Shown: piece after piece, positions 45,680 to 58,489 of the stretch
Numbering within the stretch: the stretch's first letter is position 1
Layout: each line of letters begins with the position of its first letter
NCBI RefSeq assembly: GCF_000004195.4
Contig: NC_030677.2
Span: 112,865,036 to 112,929,035, forward strand
Direction: 5' to 3'
DNA: 64,000 nt
Source: Xenopus tropicalis
Lineage: Eukaryota; Chordata; Amphibia; Anura; Pipidae
Made by a program: the position numbers and the translations under genes
Notes under the pieces: generated by a model
The model's input: only the letters and a program-made list of their open reading frames with translations
Told to the model about the DNA's origin: nothing
Database searches by the model: none

Positions 45680-46931
45680 GCTATAAATCCAAATTTGTAG
45701 GCAGCCTATTTAAATCTTGTTAGATCTCGTCAGTGCAAGATATTGGGGGGAAGGTGGTAAGGGGACCAGGTGGCCAGCTGGGTTGCCTAGGGGACAGGGG
45801 TGAGCCGAATCAGCCGAGACAACCCAGCGGCTACCTCACCAACTAACATCCCCCCTCCGTTCCTATGTGCACCCACATGTGTAGTTTACAATTACATTCT
45901 TGGGGGAGAGCACAGCATGTGAAGCATGTGCCCGGCCAACTTGGCCTGTCTTTCTCTTGGAACGTGGCTTCTGAGGAGGAAATAACTCAAGAGCATTCAG
46001 GCAGAAAAAAGGAAACAAGTAAGGGTGAGGGGGAAAAAAAACCCAAAAACCTCATCCACCCTGCAGTAACTGAAATGTTTACAACATAAGATATTTCCAT
46101 ATCTAATTTTCCATATTTCCATATTTAATTTTCACTCATAGAATCATGGGAAAAGGCATTTTATACATCTCCTTTATGTCCCTCTTGCTAAATATGCTTC
46201 TAATCTTGTTAGATGTTATTAGTACAAGATATTAGAACATGGCCTCTGAAGGAAAAGGCTCGGAGAGTAAACTAAAAGAGGGGCATGTTTTAAAAAAAGG
46301 TGAAATTTCAGATTTGGAGTATTCTAAAAAAATGAAAATTCATTCATGATATGAAAATGTATGCACAACAAATGTCGGCAAATTAAGTTTGCATTGGGAA
46401 ACATTAACATCTTTTCAGCAGCTAAAATTTTTGTAGTGTGAAAATCTATTGCCAGTTTATTAAGTGCGCAAGAACAAATTCTTGCCAAAAGGAATTTTTT
46501 CCCAGGTTCAGGCCGGTGGACTACCATTATTATGGAAAAGTAGTTACCTTTGCATCTCATTATCTGCATCCTCCATGCTAATATCCAACATATTATTTCT
46601 TTATAGCATAAATTCTCTAGAAAATTTGGTTGTTAATTTATGCAGAGAATTTATAGCTTCTAAAAAGTGTATAACCTGGACATTAACCAAATGGAGAAAC
46701 TCTGTAACCCTCAACTGTGGGCCCAATTGGGGCCATTTGGGCAGGACGCCCAAGACTGGGGGTACTAGCTGCCAGGACACCGGGGATCAGAGGATGATGA
46801 GCAGACAAATAATGCCTGCATCTCCATCTCTCCTGCTGACTGCTACTGTATTGATGTCTGTTCATCTCTTTCCCTTGTTCCATTGGCCCCCAGCATTTCA
46901 CGTGCAGTCAACCCCCAAGCAATTCATGGAA
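45680..46931. other. Unassigned non-coding stretch
   Basis: No gene is recognised. A 179-codon open frame starts at 46464 but crosses into the hAT element at 46940 and has no known motif. 45720-45860 is GC-rich and repeat-like. Confidence 0.45.
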
Positions 46932-46939
46932 CACTGTAG

Positions 46940-47791
46940 CATAGGCAGATTTTCAATAAGGCTAGCGGAGGCTAAGTCTCCCCAGCTCTGCTTAGCACCT
47001 TGAAACATTTAAAAGAAAAACTCCATTGTGTAATCCTCTTGCTTTCCTGCAAGCTCCGGTTCTGTTGTAATCAGCTGTGCTCTGCTTGGATCTTTTTTCT
47101 TGTGGCTTCTCCAATCACAGCACAGCTCTCTTGACAGACAGAAAAACTGACCAATCAAGACACAGATTTGAGCAGGGCTGGGGAGATATTACAAACTAAA
47201 GGCACTGCAGAAATGAAGACTAAGAAGGGTCTACAGGCTGTAAACTTTCCCTAAGATCCACACCAACTCTGAACTTCTGCTGCAGATTTCATCCTACCCC
47301 CACAGGTAATACACTGTATGTGTTCTAAAGGCTGAATCACTAGCTGAAATTAAATAGTTTTTTTGTCACTTGGCATCTATAATATCCATATCACACTGGC
47401 TCCAGTTCTAAATTAACTCTTTCCCCCTAAAAAGCTAATTGTGCTTTTCTATATTTGTTGTTGTTTTTACACTTACTTTTGTCGCTGTTTTGTTCATTTC
47501 TAGTTAGAGACAGTGGAGCCCTCATGAGACTGCATAGCTGGGAAACAAACCAATGCTGTGTATCAGTGCCAGTGTTATAGTGCCAGGGCCTGAATATCTG
47601 CCATCAGTAGCCACTGCTTCTCACTGCAAATAATGTGCTGGTTTTGTAAATACAGACTGCATTTCATTGTAATGTGCCTGGGAAATCAGTACCCACTGCT
47701 TCTTACTGCTAAGTCTCACATTAGCTTTAGGTCAGTCAATGTATGGCCCATCTTTAGCAGCTCCAAACAAAAAAGTCACCCTCCGCCAATG
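46940..47791. mobile_element. hAT-like element, copy 2
   Basis: Starts CATAGGCAGATT and ends CCCTCCGCCAATG, flanked by CACTGTAG and CATTGTGG, 6 of 8 identical. It matches copy 1 (6145-7683) throughout except for the nested MITE and the minisatellite there. At 852 bp it shows the ancestral layout. Confidence 0.85.
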
Positions 47792-48246
47792 CATTGTGGC
47801 CCCCAAGTATTTCTTGACAAATACTGTAGCTGATCTTCAATGTTGTTCCAGCACATGCTCGTCACCGGTGTAAGATCTTGATTTCAGAAGATGTTTTGCC
47901 TAAGATAAGAGTAAGACACATGCAACTAGTAATTAGTGAATCTGTCCTGTTTTGATGAAAAATTAGCGAAAAGCAAAAATTAACTTGACTTTTTTATTTT
48001 GCAGCCAATGGAGGCTATGGACTTTATTTCACAATGAAACCTGCCAAAAAAATTCACTCATCACGGCAGGCAACATAAAGGGTTATGGCAGGATGTGTGA
48101 TGGTGCAGAAAGTAGTGATTCAGAGCAGTGGGCGAAAGCGCATAGAAAGTGGGCTTCCTGAATGGCAACATTAAATAGCAGATTACCTGCTCCTGCTGAC
48201 TGTACCATAACCTAGATTATGAATAGCTAACAATTAGGGCTATTAA

Positions 48247-48553
48247 AGGACCAGTAACATTACAAAGTGAAACTATTTTGTTCTTATTTAAAGTCTGCAT
48301 CCGTTTTTTTAGCACAAATAAACTATTTTATTGGCAACAAATGTCCTATTTTCTGTGAGAAAGGTTTTCTGTCTGTAGTCCTATAGAAAGCCATGAATGC
48401 CATTTGGACCCTTCTTCTCTTCCTGTGTTATAACTAAAACCATTATATTACTATACAGATTTTCTGTTATCTATTATGTAAACATGTACCCTTTTCACCT
48501 TATTCTACTACTATGGCTTACCCATGGCTACACAGCAGTTTATTTAAATAAAA
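48247..48553. mobile_element. T2-type MITE, cut on the right
   Basis: Begins TTAAAGGACCAGTAACATTA, then runs through a T2-like interior to GCTACACAGCAGTTTATTTA. It ends where the hAT element at 48554 starts. The right T2 end was not found beyond that element. Confidence 0.7.
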
Positions 48554-49201
48554 TAGTGCTGTCCAACTTCTGTGGTACTGAGGGCCAGAAATTTTCTGGC
48601 CTACGTGGCGGAGAGCTGATAATGGAAGTCAGTTAACACCCATGTTATCACAAGGGCTTTTAAGACCATGCCCACATTAATGGTGGTAGCACAGCACAAA
48701 CCCTAACGGTTGGTGCTCCCTGTAGGGATATCACCCTTCATTCATATGTGAAAGAATTATATTATGTCATATTAAGACATACCCTCTTCCTGTGAATAGC
48801 ACAGCAACCCCCAGCAAATACTTACACACCTTAGGGACCATATAATGACTATTTCCAAATGCCAACAATCTCCCAGAACAAACCCCTGCCAGGTTCACCT
48901 CCCACAGGCAGCATAGGACAGGCAGAGTATGGCACACACAGGCAGCACATACAGTGACACAGTGCTGGCACTGCTCCTACAGTCTAAGATGTGAACAGGT
49001 GAACAATGTGGGCCTGAGTTGTTAACCATGTAGGGGATTAGAGATGTAGATATACAGGGGATTACAGCCTGAATCTGAGGTGTGAACAATGCAAGCTGCC
49101 AGTTAATCTCACTACTGATACCATTTAAACCTTACACAAAGGTAAGCAGTCACAGCAGCCAGGCAAGTGGGGGGCCGTGAGCTACCAGTTGGATAGCACT
49201 G
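48554..49201. mobile_element. hAT-like element, 'CAGTGCTGTCCAACT' family
   Basis: The left end TAGTGCTGTCCAACTTCTG and right end CAGTTGGATAGCACTG are inverted repeats with two changes. The flanking 8 bases match poorly, so the duplication has decayed. The interior GGGCCAGAAATTTTCTGGCC is typical of this frog family. Confidence 0.75.
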
Positions 49202-49209
49202 TATTATAT

Positions 49210-50950
49210 AGAAGCAGTGTAAAATATTATGACAAATATTATGACACAAATATTTGAGTGTTTTGAGAAACAAAAAAAAAATGTCAAGTTCCATATATTA
49301 GTTAACCCAAGTACCCTTGATTACAATGGTATTTCTGAAAACTTGCACTGGAGAGATTAAACTTCCAATTGATTCAAGTTTGTTTTGTGCTTAATAAGGC
49401 CAATTACGTTAATCGTGTTTTCTCTTGATTTATAAATGAGTTGTTAATGACATTGTCTGTGTACACTGTACAGTGAAATTTCATTCACATGGCAATATCA
49501 GTAATGTTGTTAGGATGTGATAAGTGCAAGTCCATTTGGTGTGGAAATGTAACACAATAAATGAGCCCTGCCAGGGTTGCAACCAGCCGTATAGCAGAGG
49601 TGGTGGGATCATGATAAGGTAGGGTTATTATTTTAAAAGAGTAGTGCAGTGCAGAAAAGGGGTGGGTGGTGATGTAAAAAGGACAGATCATGTGGAGATC
49701 TGGTGGGTAGGGTCTGCCGATTGAGGGACTAAAGGATAGAAGTTTATCTGGAAAAAAGGATGGGGTAGACAGGGGGTAGAATGAGAGGGAATTACAAATT
49801 TACTGGCAAGCAAGTTGCTATTACAGTATGTTTGTAATACAGGCCTGACCTCACTAGGCCAGTGAAATACTGACTAGTTAGCAAGCCCTAAGCCCTGCAA
49901 GTACAACCCTCCTCAAGGCAGGTAAAACTTCATTGGGTCTATGCGCCCTGTAAATTGCACACATTCACTTTTGAGAATAGGGTGCAAGCCTGAAACATGT
50001 TAGCAATCTCTTTTGTGGCCAGGCCATAAATTTAGATATCTTTGGCTTGAGAGAGACCAAATTGAATTTTTTGGGCATATCTAGAATACCTGCAACAACA
50101 ACAAACGCAGAAAGGAAATAGAAAAAACACATACAAAAATTGTTATTCTGGCATTAAAACTGACAATTATGTTTTTTAAAAGGAAAGTAAAGCTTATTTC
50201 CAAACCTACACTGCTTTAACACAATATCACACATTATTTTTATGCAAACGTTTGTTTTATTCTGCCACTATTTCCTAGTGTTTTCTGCAAGAAATTGGGT
50301 AAACAATGTCCTTTTGTCCGTGGCAAGGACTTACACATTAGAGACGTAACACAAGGCAGCATAAACAGCGTTTACAGCTTCTGAAATAGGTAAATATTTT
50401 ATCTTTCACTACATAAAGATTACAGAAACATTCACTGTTATTGAATTAATTGCATTCAGGCAAAAAATAAATCATCCAAGCAATATTTTCTTTAAATAAA
50501 TACAATTAAATAAACCTATAGTTTCTAATTCATCTGTAAATACAATAGAGTTCATTAGGCAATATAATCCAGAGAATGAGAAAATTTACAGAATGAAATG
50601 TGCTGCCAAATGAAAGCACCACAAGCCAATATCACCCCTGCTAATTTCATATATATAATTAGTAAAACAAGCTGTTATCCCAGTGACTAATATATTCATG
50701 CAGCAGCGCTCAGTTAGCCAAAAGTATTAAGTAGGTTGTAAGTATTAAGTGAATAAAAAGAAGCTTATTATTAACTGGGGAATGCAATTTTAATTTAATA
50801 AATGGAGATTTCTTTGAAGGTCTTTATGTTTATGTATTCCTAGGAAATACCGGATAATAAATTACAATGGGAAAACACATGCTTTTTATAAGTAATTTTA
50901 CACAGAATATCAGAAAACTCTACTATCTGTGATGGGGTGTGCATTTGGCA
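49210..50950. other. Mostly unique non-coding stretch
   Basis: No gene or transposon is recognised. 50200-50720 is rich in homeodomain/POU-like motifs (TTGAATTAATTGCATT, ATATATAATTAGT) and could be conserved regulatory DNA. That is untested. Confidence 0.35.
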
Positions 50951-50959
50951 GCATATAGC

Positions 50960-51390
50960 TGTGCACCGCTGCTTAGTATTGGCCAGTATAAAACTGTGCA
51001 TATTTTCTATGATTTTTTCGTTAATTTCCGCGACTTTCTCATGCTTTGCGTAAATTTGTGCAACAAAATCGTATTTGTCGCAATGAGTATGGAAGTTTTG
51101 TTATTCATTCAAGCTTCGGTATCGTGACTTTCCTTGGGCCAGGTTGGAGCTGCAGTGTGCCATTGAGTCCTATGGGAGGCTTCCAAAATCAGTCAGAAAG
51201 TTTTTTGCGCCTTTTATGATCGTTCGGATACGAAAATTTCATAACTTTCGGATCGTACCACAATATTTTTGTACGGCCACGATACGATTTTTCGCTTAAT
51301 TAACACACATCAGAAATTTTCACATTTAATCCGAATTTTTTTCATACTTTAATGATTCAAAATTCAAACTTTGATGAATCTGGCCCTAAT
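50960..51390. mobile_element. Degenerate palindromic MITE
   Basis: The right end CTTTGATGAATCTGGCCCTA resembles the GGGGCAGATTTA group. The interior has paired motifs such as CGTATTTGTCGCAATG and a TATCGTGACTT / GTACGGCCACGATAC region. The left end is lost. Confidence 0.5.
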
Positions 51391-51594
51391 CTGTGTTTGG
51401 CATCTTTACTTCCAGTCCCAGGCTCTGTGGCGCTGATCGCTAACCATAAGCATGCAGACTGTTTCAGATCAGTGAGCAGCCAAACCTACTGCACAGCTCT
51501 GCCTTAGGAGTGCTCGTAAAGAGGTGCAGGGCCAGTCTTAGGAGCCTGGCCGCCCAGTAGGGGTGATATGAGAATGTAAAGGGGCTCTTTGGTT

Positions 51595-51781
51595 CAGGTA
51601 TGGGATCCCTTATCCAGAAAGAGGAAGGCCATATCCTATAGACTTAATTGAATGAATCCATATTGATGGTAAAAGAAGCCTATTGGGTTATTTAATGTTT
51701 AAATTACTTAAAGTTTGGTAATCCAAATTATGGAAAGATCCCAAAGGTCCCAAACTGTCTGCATAATAAATCTTGTACCTG
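51595..51781. mobile_element. TA-target MITE, copy 4, internally deleted
   Basis: CAGGTATGGGATCCCTTATC opens it and CTTGTACCTG closes it. Only about 187 bp of the usual 310-330 remain, with the TACCTTGTACTTGATCC region deleted. Confidence 0.75.
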
Positions 51782-52118
51782 TATATAACTGGTTTTAATT
51801 CTCCCTGAAAGTACCTTGCCTAATTGGTAGAAGGAATCAATTTGACAGTTATTTCTAAGACATGGGTATTCCCTTATTTTAGAAAACTCATACATTTACA
51901 AAATAAAACAGTAGGTGAGATTGAAAAAAGACAAGACTTCCACTACAAAATCAATAAAGTTAATGAATAAAGGTGGTCGATTTAGCCACATGTTTTTCCT
52001 TACTGATATGGAAGATTTCTACATGGGTCAATAATTATTCATGTCCCTGGATTACTAACTTGTGCACTGTGTGAAACAATACTGGTTATAAATGTATCTG
52101 CAAAACCCACTATTACTA

Positions 52119-52446
52119 CAGGTATAGGATCCATTATCTGGAAAACCTTATCCAGAAAGCTCCAAATTACAGAAAGGCCATCTCCCATCTATTGTAATCA
52201 TATTCAGTCATTAAAATTTCAAAATAGCATTTCCGTTTTCTCTGTAGTAATAAAATAGTACCTTGTACCTAACCTAAACTAAGATATAATTAATCCTTCT
52301 TGGAGGCAAACCAATACTATTGGGTTAATTTAATGTTTACATGTTTTTAGTAGCCTTTTAGTATAGAGATCCAAATTATGCAAAGACCCCTTATCTGGAA
52401 AAAAAACCCAGGTCTTGAGCATTCTGGGCAACAGGTCCCATACCTG
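52119..52446. mobile_element. TA-target MITE, copy 5
   Basis: CAGGTATAGGATCC and GGTCCCATACCTG form the ends; TA precedes it and AA follows. The interior matches the family in full. Confidence 0.9.
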
Positions 52447-52784
52447 AACTTCTGTCTGCAAGAATTTCACAGCATCAATGAACATATAGTTCATTATAGC
52501 TTTTGATTTTTTTGGTTTGGGTTTTTTGACACCAAAACCTTTGTTTGTATCAGGAAAAAATTCGATTTTGTGGCAATTTATTATGAAATAAAACTGCAAC
52601 AAATCCAAATGCAAAAATACGTAATTTAAAACCTGTTCAGATCATGTAGAAGTCAATGGCAGATGTCCCTTTTACAACTGGAAGATCTTTCTTTGCTTCA
52701 TGGTTTTAGTGGTTTTCAGGGATTTTTGGCGCTGACTTTTGTATGACAATATGAAAAAGTCATGGTCATGGTTTTTTCCACCCT

Positions 52785-53040
52785 ACGCCTCCTACATGTG
52801 CCTGCACTGGAATGAATGAGATACGCTCCGGTGCAGGCACATGTAGCCAATATACGCATAAATGAGAATGCAAAATCTCATGTTTTTATGCGTATTTTGG
52901 CTACATGTGCCTGCACCCGAGCGTATCTCATTTATTTGGGTGTAGGCACAAGTAGGAAGCGTAGGGCGGTATTTTCGGCAAGCACTTTTCCGCTTGCCGA
53001 AAATATCAGCCCTGCGCTCGTCTGACATTAGCCTTAGAAA
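52785..53040. repeat. Branched cluster of inverted repeats
   Basis: The 16-mer CTACATGTGCCTGCAC occurs at 52792-52807 and 52901-52916, with its complement at 52831-52846 and, in diverged form, at 52940-52955. A hairpin with CATAAATGAGA / TCTCATGTTTTTATG fills the centre. A separate hairpin with CGGCAAGC / GCTTGCCG arms follows at 52965-53010. It is probably a composite MITE, since the sequence near 53030 (GTCTGACATTAGCCTT) resembles a Xenopus MITE end. Confidence 0.75.
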
Positions 53041-53199
53041 GGGAGAAAACATCAATAGAGCGTTAGAGTCTTTTAATTCTAATAGCAATGGTGTCTGCCG
53101 GTCAGTGTGCATGGGTACATGCGAGTGTACATTTTTGGGCTCAAACTAACCGCAACTTGGAGTGTATTGATGTTTTCTCTGCAGACTTAATGACATATA

Positions 53200-53335
53200 C
53201 ATAGGGTTGAAATAAGACCAAAGTTCATCAAGTTCAACTCTTCCAAGTGAGCCCCAGTGCACATACATATACATACACATACAGTATTTACCGACCTATC
53301 AATATACAATCATCTAAGCTGGCTGACAATACAAT
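53200..53335 (-). mobile_element. CR1/L2-type LINE 3' end only
   Basis: The minus strand has CTTGGAAGAGTTGAACTTGA, then TGAACTTTGGTCTTATTTCAACCC (near 53240-53203), the CR1/L2 3' terminus seen in copy 1. A (TATACA)-type repeat lies at 53262-53284. Confidence 0.7.
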
Positions 53336-54095
53336 ATTGTTGGTGTAGATTAAGCCAATTTATTCGGTACATTACCCACACTACAATGCACAGATCAATT
53401 TCATAGCAGTCATACACACAGTAGTTGTTTGTGAAAGCAATAAATGCCAGCATTACAATAACCAAAGGATATATATCGCTTACATTTTAAAGTAAGATGG
53501 AGAGTCTGAAAACAGTAGTTTCTGTGTGTCTTTTTTAGCTCTAAATTGCAGCATTTTACGAAATAAATCTAAATAAGTTACACTGTACAAAAATTGTCGA
53601 TTTCCCGATCGGAAGCAGGATATAATATTTATAAGGCACGCTGAAAATGAAATGACTAAAACACAGCTGTTTCAGTGTATAATTCCTGCTACTTCTGTGT
53701 AGAGTCTATAAGAAAAAAAAAGGATCTTGCATTGTCTGTTGAGTATGGCTCTCAGCCCATTCACCAATGTACGTATGTTAAGATATGGTGAGCTAGAAAA
53801 TAACTAAGAAATATGACTAGCGAGTTCAGCTTCTCAATTATGCGCCATTCAAGGATGCTGACTCACGTTCTACATTTTCTTCAGCTCACAAAAGAAAATG
53901 GTTAAAGAGGGTGTTCAAAGCACGATGATACACTTTCTGTTCTTGCAGTATGTGGAAGACCAGAAAAAAGACATAATTCTAGAAAAATGATTTAAATGTA
54001 TAAAGGTTTGTCAATATAGTGGAATATACATGTATTATTTAATATTACCAAGTGTTAAAAAAAAAAGCTGCTGGATATTGTTGTTAACAATATTT
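53336..54095. other. Unassigned non-coding stretch
   Basis: No gene or repeat is recognised. Confidence 0.45.
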
Positions 54096-54322
54096 TAGAG
54101 GGGTTTCCCTTTAAACCACATTCCTCTATGGGGGGTTCACTTCACTCTCCTTTTCATATTTTCTTCTGATTTCTGCTGCTTTGTTACTACTAGTCCTAGC
54201 AACCAGACGAACGTTGAATAACAAGCAAGAGAGTTGTAGAACAAAAAAACTTTCAAAATGATCTTTAAATGGTTCTGTCTAAGTCGTATTAAAAATTAAT
54301 TTTAAGGTAAACTACCCATATG
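54096..54322. mobile_element. Diverged T2-type MITE
   Basis: TTTAGAGGGGTTTCCCTTT at the left and TTTTAAGGTAAACTACCC at the right, with TAGTCCTAGCAACCAGACG inside. This is the same family as the nested copy at 7018-7405 but much decayed. Confidence 0.5.
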
Positions 54323-54931
54323 GGGAAGCATTTTGCTATCAAACTTATTGGAATCCAAAATTAAGCTTAAGAGCTAGCAATATAAAAAAATGATGAGTTA
54401 TAAACACAGAGGAAAATAAATGTTGCGAGATTGTCATGTTCTGGGAAATTATGAAAGTGCGGGTTATTCATTATGTAAGGAAATAAAACAAAGTTTTGTT
54501 TTTAAATCAAGATAATAAGAGGTTTCCTGCCTGTCCAACATCCTATTCCCAAACCAATGTTATTATTATGAAGCTGCTCTCCATAATAGGAAACACAGAA
54601 TAGTCAAGAAAGTCGTTGTACACTGTAGCATTGCTGTTTGCTTGTCGGAACCAAGGACCCAAGCTCAGTTCATGAAAACCGTGAGGGAATATGGAGAGTG
54701 AGGTCTAAATTTAAATGTGTTTAACTTTTGTTGGTACTGTTTATCTGACATATAATTATGAACAATAAAGATTGTCCTTTTTTAAAACACTGATTAATAT
54801 GCTTCTAAATTCCTATTGGAATCAATAAAAGGTGGGTGATATAGATAAATTTCCTTCTGTAGTGTGGGTGCTGTGTTACGGGCACCTTTTTTTCTTTCTC
54901 TGTATTTTAGTCACCTTTTTGCCTATAAGAT

Positions 54932-55112
54932 CAGGGGTGTAACTAAAGAGGAAGCAGACAATTCAGTTGCAGGGAGGCCCAGGAGTGAAGAGGGCCCAGA
55001 GAGTCCATTATTAACAAGCCATTTCAATATATCTATATAATATATGGAAGAATAAGTCAAATGACAAAAAATAATTTGCGATGGGGACCAATATTATCTA
55101 GCTATGCCACTT
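54932..55112. mobile_element. hAT-like MITE, 'CAGGGGTGTAACTA' family
   Basis: Opens CAGGGGTGTAACTAAAGAGG and closes TAGCTATGCCACTT. The flanks TATAAGAT and CATAAGCA share five of eight bases. A truncated relative is at 36118. Confidence 0.7.
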
Positions 55113-55484
55113 CATAAGCATGACACTCATATGGTAAACATGGACTGGTGGTATTGCACATAGAGATCTTAGGTTTATTTGCCTCTGATCACCCATAAAA
55201 TGTCAGAATTGGGCATGCCAACTATGAACCCCCCCCCCAGAATTTCCACCCCACCTGATTCTGAAAGAGGATGATGTGGGCAGCTCAGCGGGGAGCCAGG
55301 AGGTAAGAAAACTTCCACAGCAATAAAATCTCCCCTTCTCCAACATCTGGTCCAGATACTCTTGCCTCTAAATTTTTGATAAAATCCAAGCACAAGTGGG
55401 CATCTGGATTTTTCAAGAAAAAGGTAACAGTAAAATTGCTATTAGGAAATGTCCATTCCCCCTTTCCTATTCAAAAAAAAAATA

Positions 55485-56156
55485 CAGGTATAGGACCTAT
55501 TATCCAAAATGCTTGGGAACCAGGGCTTTCCAGATAAGGGAAATTATAATTTCTGTAATTTAGATCTCCATGCCTTAAGTCTACTAAAAAAGTAATTTAA
55601 ACATTATTTAAACCCAATAGGATTGTTTTGCCTCCAATAAGGATTAATTATATCTAAAGGTGCCCATACACCATAAGATCCGCTCATTTGGCGATGTCAC
55701 CAAGCGAGCGGATCTTCTCCCGATATCCCCCACCTACAGGGTAATTCAATCGTTTGGCCCTGGGGCCAAACAATCAAATTATAACGGCAGGTATAGGAAA
55801 AGTCGGTCCGGGGACCGCATCAACGAGCCGATGTGGTCCCCGATCTGACTAGATTTTCTAACCTGCCCAATCGAGATCTGCCCGATTTCAGGCCAGATAT
55901 CGGTCGGGCAGGCCCGTCGGGAGTGCCCAAACAGGGGCGATTAGCTGCCGAATCGGTCTAAGGGACCAATATCAGCAGCTACTATTGGCCCATGTATCCC
56001 CATTAGTACAAAGTACTGTTTTATTTTTACAGAGGATAGGGAAATCATTTTTAAAAATTAGAATTATTTTCTAATAATGGAGTCTATCGGAGATGGCCTT
56101 TTTGCAATTCTGAACTTTCTGGATAATGGGTTTCCAGATAACGGATACCATACCTG
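55485..56156. mobile_element. TA-target MITE, copy 6, split by a nested MITE
   Basis: CAGGTATAGGACC and GGATACCATACCTG ends have TA on both sides (55483-55484 and 56157-56158). The interior is interrupted between GGATTAATTATATCT and GTACAAAGTACTG by the insert at about 55655-56006. Confidence 0.88.
55655..56006. mobile_element. Nested MITE, 'TAAAGGTGCCCATACAC' family
   Basis: Left end TAAAGGTGCCCATACACC, right end GGCCCATGTATCCCCATTA. The interior has GATCCGCTCATTTGGCGATG and CCAAGCGAGCGGATC as a hairpin. It is GC-rich against an AT-rich host element. Confidence 0.75.
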
Positions 56157-56159
56157 TAA

Positions 56160-58135
56160 TATTTTGAAAAGAAAAGAATCACACATTTTCAGCATTGCTC
56201 TGTCGTGCCCCTCCTTTGGTTAAAATGACACATTGTTTGCAGGTTCTGTGCAACTACAACACCATAACATATTATTTTTTTTAGTATCTATTTAGTGTGT
56301 TTGTAGCACATCCGGTTACAGAGCGCTGCAATGCAGCATGTAATTATGATTTAGAGGGGGCAGAAGAAGAGTATATAGAATACCTTCTGGCGACTAGGCA
56401 GTTTTGTGCTCAATAACACTTATATGGTTTTAGAGCAGCTCTCCTTTCAGAAGGAAAAAAAATCTTTTGCCTACTGTATTTGATTTAAAGAGTTCCTGAT
56501 TCTTTGCAGGTATGTGTGTGTTTATGTGCAAAACATACACAGGAGCCAGGACACAGCGGCAACAAAGTCTAATAAATGTCCGATTCCTTATAAATAAGTG
56601 TCCTATTCCTTATAAATAAGTGTCCTATTCTCTAAAAATAAGTGCTCTATTAGAAATAGCTAGAAAAAAATAGTGCAATAAAAGCCACAAAACCAAATCC
56701 AAAGAAACTAGCCACCATATTGAAAAACCCATGACTATATCACAGCGTGTATAAAATATGAATATTACAAAAACATCATGCAGTCATTAATTCAGTAATC
56801 GATGAATTGACTTGATTCCTTTTAGAAGTGTAGCATATTGTGTAGAAAAGGCTTTTATTTACGTATGTCTCATTTTTACAGATGTCACTGTTACCCGGGA
56901 GACCAATGTCAGCATTCTTAATACTTGCATCACTAACTGCTATTGCCTGCTCTTTCCTTTCTGCAGATTTCAAGTGCTTCTTTTGTGACCTATTCCAATT
57001 AGACATAATACAATTGCACTTTTAATACCCCAAGCAGGTTTTCCAGTGATATTTCCTTTTATTTTTAGTGACAATGTCTACAGCACATGAGTGCACATAA
57101 TGCATCTAAAAGATCACTGCATTAAACAGGCAAGGATATCAGTGGCATTGCATATACATTCCTTATACAATAATATCCTGCTGTTTGTCCTGCTGATATT
57201 AATTCAAAAAAATAAAGTAGCTAAGATTCCCCCAAGCCAAATAAAACAATCTCTCTACCCAATTGTGTCACATAAAATGGTAAATAAAGTGGTTAGTTTA
57301 TAAAAATATAATGAACTGGTGTAATAAAAGATGAACAGCACATTTTCTTTGGAATAACTTGAAAATACAGCATCAATGCAACACACCAGAAACTGTAGAA
57401 AGGGGTTAATAACACATTTCTGTCATGCGTATATGTAAATATGTAATTGTGTGCATTGTGTATATCTGCATGCATATAAGCCACCTGCTTTAGCAATGGA
57501 ATACCAATAATCACTAATCTCATAGTCCCTAATCTCTCGTGACCTTTACCACCACTACCCAGTTGGTATGGCCACCAAACCCTAGATATTGTATTTCCAG
57601 TTTAAATGAATGGGAAGATGCTCTCAGCAGGCATGGGTGTATTGATCCCCACAGTGCTCCTTGTGAGGGCAACAGTGATGTAAAACCCCTGAATGATAGA
57701 ATCTAAAGTAGAGATGCCAACCTGGAGACGAGAAGTTCCAGAAGATCTTTGTTAAAAATTAGGCGTGGCCTAATAAATGTGAGGGGCGTAACCTATCACA
57801 ACATCACTAGCGACATCACTGTGTATGTTTCCATTCTCACATAAATCATAAATCATTTGTGGTAGAGCAGATTTACCGGGGGTGACTAGTTTTCTAAAGT
57901 GCCATCTCCTTTAGATGTTAGGGCACAGTAAAAATCTAGACAAATGAATACATAGATAAGAAGGAAACCAGTTTGTCTGTGTTTAAGGAATCAGTTGCCC
58001 ACTCCCCTTAGGCTCACAGAGGGATCCAATCTCAACATTACCTTTTTAAAATGATGGATCCTGGGACTTTATGTCCCTCTGCTTACCTGTGCATCTGGAC
58101 TTGAATGGAACAACATGATAGATAAGTTGCATTAT
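56160..58135. other. Unassigned non-coding stretch
   Basis: No gene is recognised. A short tandem of TCCTATTCCTTATAAATAAG occurs near 56580-56640 (about three units). 57700-57800 may be an old repeat. Confidence 0.45.
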
Positions 58136-58143
58136 ACTAAGAT

Positions 58144-58477
58144 CAGGCCCGGATTTGTGGAGAGGCCACAAAGGCCCGGGCCTAGGGCGGCACAAATTTG
58201 GGGGCGGCATGCCGCCCCGCCACACCACAATCTTAAGCTTTTTCATCCATATGGAGCAGTGGAGACCTCTCTCCCACTGCTCCATATGCGAAAGGTTTAC
58301 ACCCCGCATGCACGTTGGGGAGGGGGTGGTGCCGATTGCACATTCGCAGATGCGCATGGGGGCGGTACCGATCGCACGTTCGCGCATGCGCATGGGGGGG
58401 TGTGCCGATCGTGCGCATGCGCGGAGGGCGACGGACGGGGGCGGCCTTGGGGCAGCAGGATTACAAATCCGGCCCTG
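58144..58477. mobile_element. GC-rich hAT MITE, 'AAATCCGGCCCTG' family
   Basis: Starts CAGGCCCGGATTTGTGG and ends ACAAATCCGGCCCTG, flanked by a perfect 8-bp duplication ACTAAGAT (58136-58143 and 58478-58485). It includes three tandem units of about 36 bp (58323-58430) rich in CpG and GCGCATG. Long overlapping open frames here reflect base composition only. Confidence 0.93.
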
Positions 58478-58489
58478 ACTAAGATCCTA

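Noticed and set aside
46464..47003. 179-codon open frame, the longest on the plus strand outside known elements
   Set aside because: It runs from unassigned sequence into the hAT element at 46940, has no recognisable motif and no splice context.
53927..53975. TTTCTGTTCTTGCAG resembling a splice acceptor
   Set aside because: The following frame closes quickly and no donor or conserved peptide is seen.
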